Assembly (NCBI GenBank): GCA_018644665.1
Contig: JABGQA010000081.1
Coordinates: 1 to 64,000, forward strand
Reading direction: 5' to 3'
Origin: Candidatus Poribacteria bacterium
GTDB taxonomy: Bacteria; Poribacteria; WGA-4E; GCA-2687025
DNA: 64,000 nucleotides
The position numbers and the translations under genes were made by a program. Under the pieces are notes generated by a model. That model worked only from the letters and a program-made list of their open reading frames with translations. It was not told where the DNA came from and made no database searches. This document shows, piece after piece, positions 27,040 through 35,308 of the stretch; within the stretch, counting starts at the first letter, position 1; every line of letters begins with the position of its first letter.

Positions 27040-27819
27040 TCAGCCCGACGCCTTGGGCCGGGCCAGTTGGCGCGTGCGGTAGTGGTACCCGTATGCCGGC
27101 CGCAGTCCCGCGCCCGCGTACAGCCCATGCGCGGCGGGGTTGTCGTCCATCACCTGTAGGTAGACGCTGTGAGCGCCGCTCCGCTGTGCGTATCCCGCAA
27201 GGGCGCCTAGAACCGCCCGTCCGGCGCCCCGGCGTCGGAAGGCCGGCTGCGTCGTCATCCCGAATACGCCGACCCACCCTCGCTCGATCGCGGCCCAACC
27301 TACTGCCACGGCTTCGCCGTCCATGCGCGCGAGCGCATAGGCTGCCGGCACGGGGACGCGGCGCATGATGTCTCGCCGGAGTTCAGCGTCGTGGCCAGTG
27401 AGTCCGTTTGCTTGGTCGTATAGGCTCGTCCACTCGTCCGTCATGGCGGGCGCTACATCGACGGACACGCCTTGCGGAGGCCTCTCATCCGTCACGAGCG
27501 CGGTCAGCTCAGCCGTGAGGACCGTTGTGGGCGCCTCGCGCACGTACCCGCGGTCGGCGAGGTAGGCGTCGAGACCGGCGGGCATCGTCGCGTCGGCGGC
27601 CTGGAAGCGGCAGGGCAGATCACGGTCGGCATAGAAGCGCTCTGCGAAGCCGGTTTTCTCCTCCAGCGAGTAGCGTCCGCCATCCGCTATGGGCAGCGCG
27701 GAATTCGCGCGCCGGGTCGCGCCCCAGTTGAACCTCAGGCGCCACCCGTCCACGTGCTGCACGATCGCGGCCGGCCAGGCATTCGCGGCGAGTTCCTCGA
27801 TGAACGCGATCGACTCCAC
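27040..27819 (-). CDS. GNAT family N-acetyltransferase (two-domain type)
   Basis: About 259 residues. The C-terminal half carries the GNAT core (GVFGMTTQPAFRRRGAGRAVLGALAGY, then YLQVMDDNPAAHGLYAGAGLRPAYGYHYR). The N-terminal half (FIEELAANAWPAAIVQHVDGWRLRFNWGATRRANSA split over two motifs) is the usual first domain of this larger subfamily. I propose the GTG at 27819, which has GGAG ten bases upstream and starts just before the first helix; longer in-frame starts have no such site. It is monocistronic and convergent with the LamG gene. The acetyl acceptor is unknown. Confidence 0.78.
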   Translation of the reverse strand: MESIAFIEELAANAWPAAIVQHVDGWRLRFNWGATRRANSALPIADGGRYSLEEKTGFAERFYADRDLPCRFQAADATMPAGLDAYLADRGYVREAPTTVLTAELTALVTDERPPQGVSVDVAPAMTDEWTSLYDQANGLTGHDAELRRDIMRRVPVPAAYALARMDGEAVAVGWAAIERGWVGVFGMTTQPAFRRRGAGRAVLGALAGYAQRSGAHSVYLQVMDDNPAAHGLYAGAGLRPAYGYHYRTRQLARPKASG

Positions 27820-27917
27820 CGCGATGTGTCTCCAGGCAATGGGGAAGAGCGGGCGATGCGGCGCCGGGCAACAGGGCCTCCGGTCACGGCAAACGATGCA
27901 AAACGCCTGCGGCGCCG

Positions 27918-28508
27918 TCAGGGCGCGTTCGCGCGCTTCCAGTCGGCGACGAGTTTGGTGGCCTGCCGCGCCAACTCTGAGGCGATGTCGTCCCGTAGGT
28001 CGGACTGCGGAGAGAACACGAGGGCGGTTGTATCCCATGTCGTCGCCCACGTCTGCACCGTGGCGTCGTCGACGAGGCGCTCCAGGAACGCGGGCTGCCT
28101 GAGGGACAGCTCGGCCGAGACGGCGTACCAGCCGTAACGCGCTCCTTCGCCCGTGCGGAGTTCCACGCCGCTGACACGGACATACACGTGCTCCGTTGGG
28201 ATCGTCGGGACGCCGGTGATGTGCCATCCCCCGTCGCCCAGCCGCGTCTCGACGACATCGCGCATCGCGCTGGCAGACACCCCCGCTGCGATCAGGTCGT
28301 CGCTCAGGCCCTCAACCACCACGCCATCGATGTACTCCAGCCCACGGAGGCCATAGACATCCTCGACGGCCTTCGTCGGGACCGCCATCCGCTTGATGAC
28401 GAGGAGGGCTTGCTTGGCGAGGTCGTATTCCGTCGCTGCGGCCACACCCGCGAAGGCGACCGCCGTCGCCACGCCCAGGCATACGGCCGTTGCACGCTGC
28501 AATCTCAT
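27918..28508 (-). CDS. Secreted protein of unknown function
   Basis: 196 residues with a clean signal peptide (AVCLGVATAVAFAGVAAATEY). The mature part is a mixed alpha/beta domain with no motif I recognise. It has two cysteine-free halves: VVEGLSDDLIAAGVSASAM in the first and EHVYVRVSGVELRTGE in the second. The gene lies about 100 bases upstream of the GNAT gene on the same strand and could be cotranscribed with it. The start at 28508 is the first ATG of the frame and gives the full signal. A periplasmic location is inferred. Confidence 0.6.
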   Translation of the reverse strand: MRLQRATAVCLGVATAVAFAGVAAATEYDLAKQALLVIKRMAVPTKAVEDVYGLRGLEYIDGVVVEGLSDDLIAAGVSASAMRDVVETRLGDGGWHITGVPTIPTEHVYVRVSGVELRTGEGARYGWYAVSAELSLRQPAFLERLVDDATVQTWATTWDTTALVFSPQSDLRDDIASELARQATKLVADWKRANAP

Positions 28509-28553
28509 AGGTCCGCGGACCCCTATCCTATGGTGACGGGAAGGCTGTCATTC

Positions 28554-28932
28554 TCACAGCCTGAACCGGCGATCGTGTAGGGTCGCCCCGTGGCTCCACT
28601 CACGGCCCCTCGCCGGCTGCATATCCATAAACATCTCAACGTGGCCGAGGTTCACAAAGCCGGTCCTATGGTGGAAACGGATAGCGTCCTCGTTGCGTGC
28701 GGCCGGCCGCACGTTAAGGAAGCGCACTCCGACGGCCCGCGCCTCCGCCACGACGTGAGCGACGAGTAGGCCGCCCGCGCCTTGCCGGCGATGCTCTCGC
28801 GAGACCACGACGGGCTCGATCTCCGCCTCGTCACCATGTACAACCAACCCCGCGAACGCGACGACGGCGCCCTCAGACTCGGCAGGCGTTCAGATCGGAG
28901 GGGTCGTACAGACGTGCGATCGCGTCGCTCAC
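28554..28932 (-). pseudogene. Broken GNAT acetyltransferase gene
   Basis: The larger part (open from about 28902 to 28554) encodes the C-terminal half of a GNAT enzyme: AFAGLVVHGDEAEIEPVVV, then the acetyl-CoA loop SREHRRQGAGGLLVAHVVA and AIRFHHRTGFVNLGHVEMFM. It lacks a good start. In a different frame immediately upstream, a GTG at 28932 with AGGAAG before it begins MSDAIARLYDPSDLNACRV and stops at 28874. The two frames overlap by a few codons, so a frameshift separates them. The joined product would still miss part of the N-terminal GNAT strands, so a deletion probably accompanied it. A sequencing error cannot be excluded. Confidence 0.55.
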
Positions 28933-29047
28933 ATGCTGGTCTTCCTGGCGCGTCCTGCAGCGTGGGGCTAGACTCGCTACGGCATCCCCGGATGATTGCC
29001 TGTTCGGTCGCGTGGAGCAAGCGCGTCCGCGAGCAAAGGGTTATTCC

Positions 29048-29575
29048 ATGCGTCGGTTGGAAGTGAGGCGCCACAGCGCGCGGCAGAAGCCGAGCCCACA
29101 CCTGAGTCAGGAGGGCGTCGACCTCGCCCGGCGCGTTGGGGCGACGCTGGGGCCGTTCGCGCGGGTGCTGACGAGCCCGCTGCCCCGCGCGGCAGAGACG
29201 GCGGCGGCGATGGGATTCGCGATCGACGAGGAACTGGCGAGGCTTGGGACCGACCATCTCCCCGCTGTCGGCCCCGAAGTGGACTTCAGCGGCGGGTTCC
29301 TCGCGTGGGCGACGGCGGCGCGTGCGGGAAGCGAAACCGCGGCGCACGTCACGTCGCAGGCGGCTCTATGGCATCGCCTCGCTGCAGACTTGGACGATGG
29401 GGACTCAGCGCTCCTCATCGGCCACGAGGGGATCATGGAAGGCGGCGCGGTGGGCAGCTTTCCCAACGCCAATCACACCGCGTGGGGGCCCATGTGCGGC
29501 TTCTGCGAGGGTGTGCGCCTGAGTCATGACGGCTCCCGCTTCACCGGCATAGAGATACTGCGCGTAGATCCGTGA
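29048..29575 (+). CDS. Histidine phosphatase family protein (phosphoglycerate mutase-like)
   Basis: 175 residues. The N-terminal catalytic motif is RRHSARQKPSPHLS, an R-H-S variant of the usual RHG, with the phosphohistidine His at position 8 or so. The second catalytic His is in LLIGHEGIMEGGAV, and an arginine follows in SPLPRAAETAAAMG. Members remove phosphate from small molecules or proteins (SixA/CobC-like). The start at 29048 follows AAAGGG and directly precedes the first strand. It is convergent with the NHL-type gene, with seven bases between the stop codons. The substrate is unknown. The loss of the canonical Gly is unusual but tolerated in parts of the family. Confidence 0.75.
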   Translation: MRRLEVRRHSARQKPSPHLSQEGVDLARRVGATLGPFARVLTSPLPRAAETAAAMGFAIDEELARLGTDHLPAVGPEVDFSGGFLAWATAARAGSETAAHVTSQAALWHRLAADLDDGDSALLIGHEGIMEGGAVGSFPNANHTAWGPMCGFCEGVRLSHDGSRFTGIEILRVDP

Positions 29576-29582
29576 CGTGCGC

Positions 29583-30680
29583 CTACATCACCTGACGCAG
29601 GATCGCGAAGTCTCCCGGGTTCCACGCTTGCGCCACGATATACAGCACGCCACCCACTTCCCGGAGCACGGCGTCGTGGATGTGCTGGAACCCCTCCAAG
29701 CCTAGATCCTCCTTCGGCCTGATGGTCGAGACCACCTCGCCGCCCTTGAGAACGTAGATCGGCGCGCCGCGCTCATGGTCAAGACCGAAGAGGCAACCAG
29801 TTACGCCGTACTCTCCCTCATAGTCCACGTCGCACGGCCAGGCGCCGTCGGGAAGTCGCAGCGTCGAGACATACGCGCCGTCCCGCGTAAACGCCTCAAT
29901 CTTGCCGTTCTTGCGATCCGACACATGCACTTCCGCGCCGTCCGGCGAGATGGTAACGCCGTGACCCGTGCCGAATTGCCCCACGCCGTCGCCCCGTCCG
30001 CCGAACGCCAGCGCCGTCCATGACATCGCCACGCCATCGCTTAGGTCGACCGACGCGGTCAACACGTAGTCCAACGGTGAGTAGCCAGTTGTGACGTAAA
30101 GGCGCCCGTCCAGGTAGTCTGCGTCGGTCGGGACGAACGGGCCGCCATCCCGGAAGTAGCCGGTCACCGTATCGTCATCGAAGGCCTGACCAGCGGCTGG
30201 CGCCGGGAGCGTATGGAGGAGGGCCCCGTTGGGGGCCGTCGTGAACACCTTGCCGACGTCGTTGCCCGAATAGCTGACGTAAGCCTGGGAGTCTGCGTCG
30301 AGCCAAACGGTGGCGTTGTGCATGTTGACGTCGCGCATATCGGCGTCTGTCGCGATGAGTTCCGCCTTGCCCAGGTCCGCGCTCAGGCGCACGATCCCCG
30401 CGCCCGGCACGGTGAAGTACGTCTCGCCCCGTCCCTCACGCCGGTCCACACCGAAGCCGCCGTGGAGCTTCTCAAGCACAGCCTGCGCCTGATCGGGCAG
30501 GTGATGGCGTGTGTACATCACTTCGAAGCGCAAGGGCGCGTCGCCGCTCGTCCACTCGTCGGGCATGGGTTCGGCGAAGCCCTCGGGCGTGGCCTCGGCG
30601 TGATCGTGACCGCTGTGCGCGAAGCAGAGCAGACAGCTTGCCAGCCAGAGGGACGGGGCAACCGTGAGCGTGCGGGACAT
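29583..30680 (-). CDS. Secreted six-bladed propeller (NHL/SMP-30-like) protein
   Basis: 365 residues. The signal peptide (LWLASCLLCFAHS) is followed by a short His-rich stretch (HSGHDHAEA) and then repeated propeller blades with the patterns GHGVTISPDGAEVHVSDRKN, GKIEAFTRDGAYV and FQHIHDAVLREVGGVLYIVA. This is the NHL/6-bladed beta-propeller fold, found in extracellular binding proteins and in some lactonases. The His residues near the mature N-terminus could bind metal. The start has AGGAGG a few bases upstream. It is monocistronic. No catalytic residue set is recognisable, so a binding role is as likely as an enzyme. Confidence 0.7.
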   Translation of the reverse strand: MSRTLTVAPSLWLASCLLCFAHSGHDHAEATPEGFAEPMPDEWTSGDAPLRFEVMYTRHHLPDQAQAVLEKLHGGFGVDRREGRGETYFTVPGAGIVRLSADLGKAELIATDADMRDVNMHNATVWLDADSQAYVSYSGNDVGKVFTTAPNGALLHTLPAPAAGQAFDDDTVTGYFRDGGPFVPTDADYLDGRLYVTTGYSPLDYVLTASVDLSDGVAMSWTALAFGGRGDGVGQFGTGHGVTISPDGAEVHVSDRKNGKIEAFTRDGAYVSTLRLPDGAWPCDVDYEGEYGVTGCLFGLDHERGAPIYVLKGGEVVSTIRPKEDLGLEGFQHIHDAVLREVGGVLYIVAQAWNPGDFAILRQVM

Positions 30681-30860
30681 CGGGGCCTCCTTGTTGGCGC
30701 GGGAATCCTGGACGTGGTTGCGCCAGCCTCAATGTGCGGCGCCCTACGCCCGCCGGTCAAGCTTCGGCGCCGTTGCGCGCTCGACCGCTGAGCGCTATGA
30801 ATGGCCGTGCAGGGCGGGCACGTCTCCACGTCCGTCCGTTCCCCATTCGGAGCTGTGCGC

Positions 30861-31265
30861 ATGATCTTCATACCGCCGACCGGTGGGGGTGGCGGAGGCG
30901 AGGGCGGGCCGCCCCGGCCACTGTTGGTGGCCCTACTCGCGCTCGGGGCCGTAGCGCTTGCTGGCGTCGTCGCGTACCGGTTCGTGGGCGGCGACTTGGA
31001 CCTGGACACGCTCACGCGTGGTGGCCGGATTCCCATCGTCGGCGCCCTCACCGTGGTCCTGGGAGGCGTGGCTGCGTTCATTGCCCTACGCGGCAAGCCA
31101 GACGCGCGTCCGACCCAGCCGCGCGTGAGCGACCGATTGACCGCGATCGAGAAACAACTCGCCGATCTGCAGCAGCAGATGGAGACGCGCCTGACGGACG
31201 TGTCGCGGAAGGTCGAGGAATCCACCCGCGCCGCTCTCGCAGCGCGCGATCGACGCGACCGCTAG
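30861..31265 (+). CDS. Small inner-membrane protein with a C-terminal coiled coil
   Basis: 134 residues. A Gly-rich N-terminus (IFIPPTGGGGGGEGG) is followed by two transmembrane helices (LLVALLALGAVALAGVVAYRF and IVGALTVVLGGVAAFIAL) and a cytoplasmic or periplasmic helix with heptads (LTAIEKQLADLQQQMETRL). The start at 30861 follows GGAG at eight bases; an in-frame extension to 30801 is possible. It stands between divergent and unrelated genes. No family is recognised. The arrangement resembles small membrane scaffolds, but that is speculation. Confidence 0.6.
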   Translation: MIFIPPTGGGGGGEGGPPRPLLVALLALGAVALAGVVAYRFVGGDLDLDTLTRGGRIPIVGALTVVLGGVAAFIALRGKPDARPTQPRVSDRLTAIEKQLADLQQQMETRLTDVSRKVEESTRAALAARDRRDR

Positions 31266-31525
31266 CCGACCTCACCTAACACAAGGGCCTGCCGCCCGCC
31301 CGGCCACGCTCGCCGTCTCGAAGTTACACGTCCCCGTCGGCGCCGTCGCCAAATGCGACGCCTCTGCGCGCCCATCTGCTGGCGCGCCTGCGCCTGAACC
31401 GACGCCGACCCGCTTGCCTACTGCTTCGGTCCCGCCAGACCGCGCCTTCCTCTTGTGGCACGCCGTGTGCATAACGTCCCCCAGACACGACACAAGCACA
31501 TTCGCGACCTACGGGAGAGTAATGG

Positions 31526-32911
31526 ATGGCGTGGAATGCCGACACGCTCGCGGGCGTACTGCGCGCCCTGATCGCCGCCGCCCTGATCGCCCCGGCCGGC
31601 GCACACGGCGCCGAATGGCACGCGCAGCTGGAGATCACGGCCGTCGTCGATGGGGAAGCGCGCCGGACGACGCCGCTGACGGTCGGCATGTCCGAGGGAG
31701 CGACGGACGCCTTCGACCGGGGCTCCGACCTGCTGGCGCCTCCCGCTCCACCCGGTTGGCGGTACGCCGAAGCGTACATCCACCGGCCGACCGACTCGGC
31801 GTTCTACCGGCGACTCAACCGCGACATCCGCGCGACCTCCCGGCCGGACGGCTCACCGGCCCGTTGGGAGATCGTCGTGGACAATCCCACGGACGCGGAT
31901 TGGACGCTGTCGTGGGACGCGTCGTCTCTGCCGGAGGAATGGCGCCACGTGTGCTTGGACGGCGGATCATTGGAACGCGTGCTGGACATGCGGGCCGAGA
32001 CGATGGCGACAATCCCACCGTCAGGCTTGTTCGTCTTCGGAGTGACCGTGGCGCGTGACCCGCTCCCCGCGGCCGAAGAGGCCCTCCTCCCTGACGCGCT
32101 CGCGGCCTCGCCTGCGCCCTCCGAGGCGGCTGGGACCGACGACGCCGATGAGCCTGAACCTGACGCGACGCCTGTCGACGCGCCCATGGCCGACACTCTC
32201 CCGCATGTCACCGTAGCTGGTATCGATGAGCCAGACACTGCCGGTCCCGCCGATGCGGATGACCTCGTTGTCGAGGCTGCCTTCCTGGACTCGCGGCTCG
32301 ACGCGGACGTCACCCCGCCGGCGGAGGCCGTCGTTGAACGGCTGCGCGAGGACGTGGATGGGGACGGCATCGTCGGACTTGCGGATCTCGTGCACGTAGC
32401 CCGCCGTTTCGGCGCCCATGTAACGGTCGGCGACCTGGCGGATGTCGACGGCGACGGCGTGGTGACCATCCGCGACCTGCTGTACGTGGCAACTGCGATG
32501 CAAGCGGTGGGCGCGGCGCCGTCGCGGGGCGCGCTTGCGGGCGACGCTGCGAAGCTGCTGGCCGGGGACATCTCCCCCGAGGGATTCGTGCGCGCCGTGG
32601 CTTCCTCGACACGCGATGCTGACACCCAACTCCTTCCGAACTACCCGAACCCCTTCAACCCCGAGACGTGGATCCCGTTCGACCTCGAAGGTGACGGGGT
32701 CGTCACGCTGACGGTATACGACACGCGGGGCTCCGTAGTACGGCGACTCGACTTGGGGTACCTTGCCGGGGGCGGCTATCGGACACCGGGCCGCGCGGCG
32801 CATTGGGACGGGCGAACGGAGTCGGGCGAGACCGCTGGGAGCGGAACATACATCGTTGCGCTGAACGCGGGTGGCGAGACACACCGCCGACGCGTTATGC
32901 TTGTCAAGTAG
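31526..32911 (+). CDS. Secreted dockerin-like protein with C-terminal sorting domain
   Basis: 461 residues. A signal peptide (LRALIAAALIAPAGAHGA) precedes a beta-rich domain. After a Pro/Asp-rich linker come two type I dockerin/EF-hand calcium repeats (DVDGDGIVGLADLVHVARRF and DVDGDGVVTIRDLLYVA at about 270-330). The last 90 residues are the same terminal domain as in the Calx-beta and BNR proteins (NYPNPFNPETWIPF, WDGRTESGE, ending RRVMLVK). Dockerin pairs normally bind cohesins; no cohesin is visible nearby, so here the module may simply be a calcium-stabilised link. An ATG four bases upstream is out of frame. The role is surface attachment by inference. Confidence 0.82.
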   Translation: MAWNADTLAGVLRALIAAALIAPAGAHGAEWHAQLEITAVVDGEARRTTPLTVGMSEGATDAFDRGSDLLAPPAPPGWRYAEAYIHRPTDSAFYRRLNRDIRATSRPDGSPARWEIVVDNPTDADWTLSWDASSLPEEWRHVCLDGGSLERVLDMRAETMATIPPSGLFVFGVTVARDPLPAAEEALLPDALAASPAPSEAAGTDDADEPEPDATPVDAPMADTLPHVTVAGIDEPDTAGPADADDLVVEAAFLDSRLDADVTPPAEAVVERLREDVDGDGIVGLADLVHVARRFGAHVTVGDLADVDGDGVVTIRDLLYVATAMQAVGAAPSRGALAGDAAKLLAGDISPEGFVRAVASSTRDADTQLLPNYPNPFNPETWIPFDLEGDGVVTLTVYDTRGSVVRRLDLGYLAGGGYRTPGRAAHWDGRTESGETAGSGTYIVALNAGGETHRRRVMLVK

Positions 32912-32964
32912 GCCGTCTGTCGCCGATTCCTCGTGGCGCGGGACGGCGCGAAGGGAGGATGGGG

Positions 32965-33264
32965 ATGGATCCCGAGATCGGGTCGCGCATCCGCGAGTTG
33001 TGCGACCAGAACACGCTGACACGCCGCCGCGCCGTGGCCTCGTTGCGGCAATCCGGTTCCACCGCTCGACATGCCGTGCCGGCGCTTATCGACGCGATGC
33101 GCGACGAAGACGAGGTCGTGCGTATCGGGGCCGCCGTGGCGCTTGTCTCGATCGACGCGGGCGTCGCACAGATCGCCTTGCCGCGGCTGCTGGAAGGGAG
33201 CGCCAGCCGGGATGTTAGCCTCCGCACGGCCGCCAGGGCCGCGCTCAAACGGCTACGCCGGTAG
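32965..33264 (+). CDS. Small HEAT-repeat protein
   Basis: 99 residues forming about two HEAT units (SLRQSGSTARHAVPALIDAM, VRIGAAVALVSIDAGVAQIA, LRTAARAALKRLRR), as found in PBS-lyase-type HEAT proteins. No signal peptide. AAGGGAGG precedes two adjacent ATGs (32959 and 32965); the second has the better spacing and is preferred. The gene follows the dockerin gene by 53 bases on the same strand. A protein-binding role is all that can be inferred. Confidence 0.65.
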   Translation: MDPEIGSRIRELCDQNTLTRRRAVASLRQSGSTARHAVPALIDAMRDEDEVVRIGAAVALVSIDAGVAQIALPRLLEGSASRDVSLRTAARAALKRLRR

Positions 33265-33277
33265 CTCGCCCGTAGGA

Positions 33278-34297
33278 CTACACCAGATCCGCGATCGCCT
33301 GTCGCAACGAGGCCGCGGGCATCGGGTAGAGCTGCAGGAACACCTCGAAGAGCGGCACGGCGCTCAGGATGAGATCGTGCATCTCGCACGTCGGACGCAA
33401 GCACAGCCATGCGCCGGGCCACTTGTCGGTGTCTTCCGGAGAGAACTCGGACGCCGGCGCCATCGCCGCGTTCTCCGAGTCGGCGCTCGCCGGAGCTGAT
33501 CCCTTCATCCCGAGACACGTGAACCCGTATTCCTCCAACAGCGCGACAGTCTCCGCCGCGGCGCTGTTGTAGCCGCCCGGGTGCGGCCCGTGGCTGATCT
33601 CGCAGATCACGGCTGCGACGTTCTCGTGGCTGAGGACCCCCGCGCCGCCGCGCATGACGGGGAGTTCGAATCCCTCGACATCGATCTTGACCACCGTCGG
33701 GTATGGCAACTCCCCGCGCCGGAACAGCCTGTCCAGCGGCTTCACGATCACCGACTCCATGCCTTGTTCGTCGCCCACGCCGCCGTCCCAACCGCGGACA
33801 AACGACGATCCTGTACCATAGGCGGACAGATCGGCGGTGCTGTCGGTGTCGCCGAGTCCGATGGCGTAGGGGTGTATCTGCCCTTCGAGCCCGTTGCGGC
33901 GGATGTTCTCTCGCAGGAAGCGGAAGTTCGCCGCGCTCGGTTCGAACGCGTGGATGTCTAGCGGTTGGGCGGCGCTGAACGCCGCCAACAGGCTGAAGTA
34001 GCCGATGTTCGCGCCGATATCGAGGTAGGCGCCTCCGGTGCGAGACATCATCAGACTCAGGAACGTGATGAGCGGCTCGTAGGGGAGGTCATCCGTGTGG
34101 AACAGGTGCGGGAGTATGGCCGCGTTGTTCGCGGATCCCAACAGGTTGAATCCGTAGGGCGTCGACAGGGACACCTGCGGGTATCGCGGGAACGGGTAGT
34201 GCGACCCCTCGGGGAGGGTCTTGCCCTTCGTCACCTCGTCGAAGAGCTGGAGTAGCGCGTCCGTCCATCTGTTTGCCGGTTGTCCCTGCGTTGCCAT
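33278..34297 (-). CDS. FkbM family S-adenosylmethionine-dependent methyltransferase
   Basis: 339 residues. SAM-binding motif I is GAYLDIGANIGYFSLLAAF at about residue 92, and the FkbM post-motif VVKIDVEGFELPVMRGG is clear. Members methylate hydroxyl groups on sugars, polyketides or glycans, and many serve capsule or O-antigen modification. The gene converges on the small HEAT gene and is not in an obvious sugar-biosynthesis cluster, so the substrate is open. The ATG at 34297 is the first of the frame and the length fits the family. The N-terminal 80 residues are a lineage-specific extension. Confidence 0.85.
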   Translation of the reverse strand: MATQGQPANRWTDALLQLFDEVTKGKTLPEGSHYPFPRYPQVSLSTPYGFNLLGSANNAAILPHLFHTDDLPYEPLITFLSLMMSRTGGAYLDIGANIGYFSLLAAFSAAQPLDIHAFEPSAANFRFLRENIRRNGLEGQIHPYAIGLGDTDSTADLSAYGTGSSFVRGWDGGVGDEQGMESVIVKPLDRLFRRGELPYPTVVKIDVEGFELPVMRGGAGVLSHENVAAVICEISHGPHPGGYNSAAAETVALLEEYGFTCLGMKGSAPASADSENAAMAPASEFSPEDTDKWPGAWLCLRPTCEMHDLILSAVPLFEVFLQLYPMPAASLRQAIADLV

Positions 34298-34569
34298 CCG
34301 TTGCCCCGGTGGGAGAATGTGGAGGTCGACCCCGCCCCTCTATCGGCCGGTTTCGGGGGCGTGTGAACTGCCGCTCGGCGCCGTGCACGAAAACGGCCGA
34401 CGCATGTGCGCCGGCCTAGGGTGTGTTGTGCGAACAGGTCTGCGGCGTCTTAGCGCCGCTCGGCCGTCGCGAGCCTGCCGCCGGCTTGACCGCCGGGGCC
34501 CCGCAACCGATCGTGAATACGTGTGCGCAGCCGTACAACGCTCGCCGTGGGGAACTGTCCGAAGTCGCC

Positions 34570-35151
34570 TCAGAGAGCGGAAGAGACCTTCACCGCAGCG
34601 CCGTGGCCGACGGCCGCCACGATGTCCTCTACCTCTACCTGGCCTTCCGCTCGCGCCGAGACCCGGAATACCCCCGCTCCGCCACGATGCTGGCCCACCC
34701 ACATGTCCATACCCACGATGAACGCGTTGGTGGCGACGCGCGTTGAGGCGGTGCTGCCGGAGCTGAGCCCACGCTGCTCCTCCGGGACGTCAAGCTCGAC
34801 CTCGTAGGACAGAAACACGCGCCCGATCTCCTGCCCGGCGGACGTGAACACGAACACATCGTCCTTCCCCGGGCCGTCCGAGATGATCGTGTCTTGGTCG
34901 GCGTAGGTCGAGGATGTCGCCTTCACGCGCACCCGGAATTCGTACTCTCCCGCAGGAAGTTCGCCCTGCCACTCGCCGCTCTTCTCCGGCGTCATGGTCA
35001 GGTATTGGACGACGTCCTCGCCGAGCGCGGCCATGCTGAGTTCAGTCTGGACGTCCGCGGATCGCCCATTGCGGACGAGCGGCGTGAAATACAGCGCGCC
35101 GGCCCCGAGGAGCAACAACAAGCCGACCGAGGTATACGCGAGGAACTTCAT
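34570..35151 (-). CDS. Membrane-anchored protein of unknown function
   Basis: 193 residues with one N-terminal membrane helix (FLAYTSVGLLLLLGAGALYF) that is not followed by a cleavage site. The rest is a beta-rich domain exposed outside the inner membrane (GELPAGEYEFRVRVKATSS, DDVFVFTSAGQEIGRVFLS). It has the look of a carbohydrate-binding or Ig-like module but matches no family I recognise. The start at 35151 follows GGAGG at seven bases; an in-frame ATG seven codons earlier is less likely. It is driven by an unusually good sigma70 promoter (35200-35228), so steady expression is predicted. Confidence 0.6.
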   Translation of the reverse strand: MKFLAYTSVGLLLLLGAGALYFTPLVRNGRSADVQTELSMAALGEDVVQYLTMTPEKSGEWQGELPAGEYEFRVRVKATSSTYADQDTIISDGPGKDDVFVFTSAGQEIGRVFLSYEVELDVPEEQRGLSSGSTASTRVATNAFIVGMDMWVGQHRGGAGVFRVSARAEGQVEVEDIVAAVGHGAAVKVSSAL

Positions 35152-35199
35152 CGTGCCACCTCCGATACGCAAAACGCAGCGCTATGTTTCTCTTTGGGT

Positions 35200-35228
35200 A
35201 GTATAAGGCTGCGCATAGTGGAAGTCAA
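35200..35228 (-). promoter_or_regulatory. Near-consensus sigma70 promoter
   Basis: On the minus strand TTGACT (35223-35228) and TATACT (35200-35205) are separated by exactly 17 bases, each matching five of six consensus positions. Transcription would start near 35193, giving a leader of about 40 bases before the ATG at 35151. Confidence 0.78.
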
Positions 35229-35308
35229 GTGTGGCTATTGAGGGCTGCTGGGCCGCGTCGCGGTGAGCGATTGGACTCCCGCCAGTCATTGAAATGCAGG
35301 AAGTGGCG

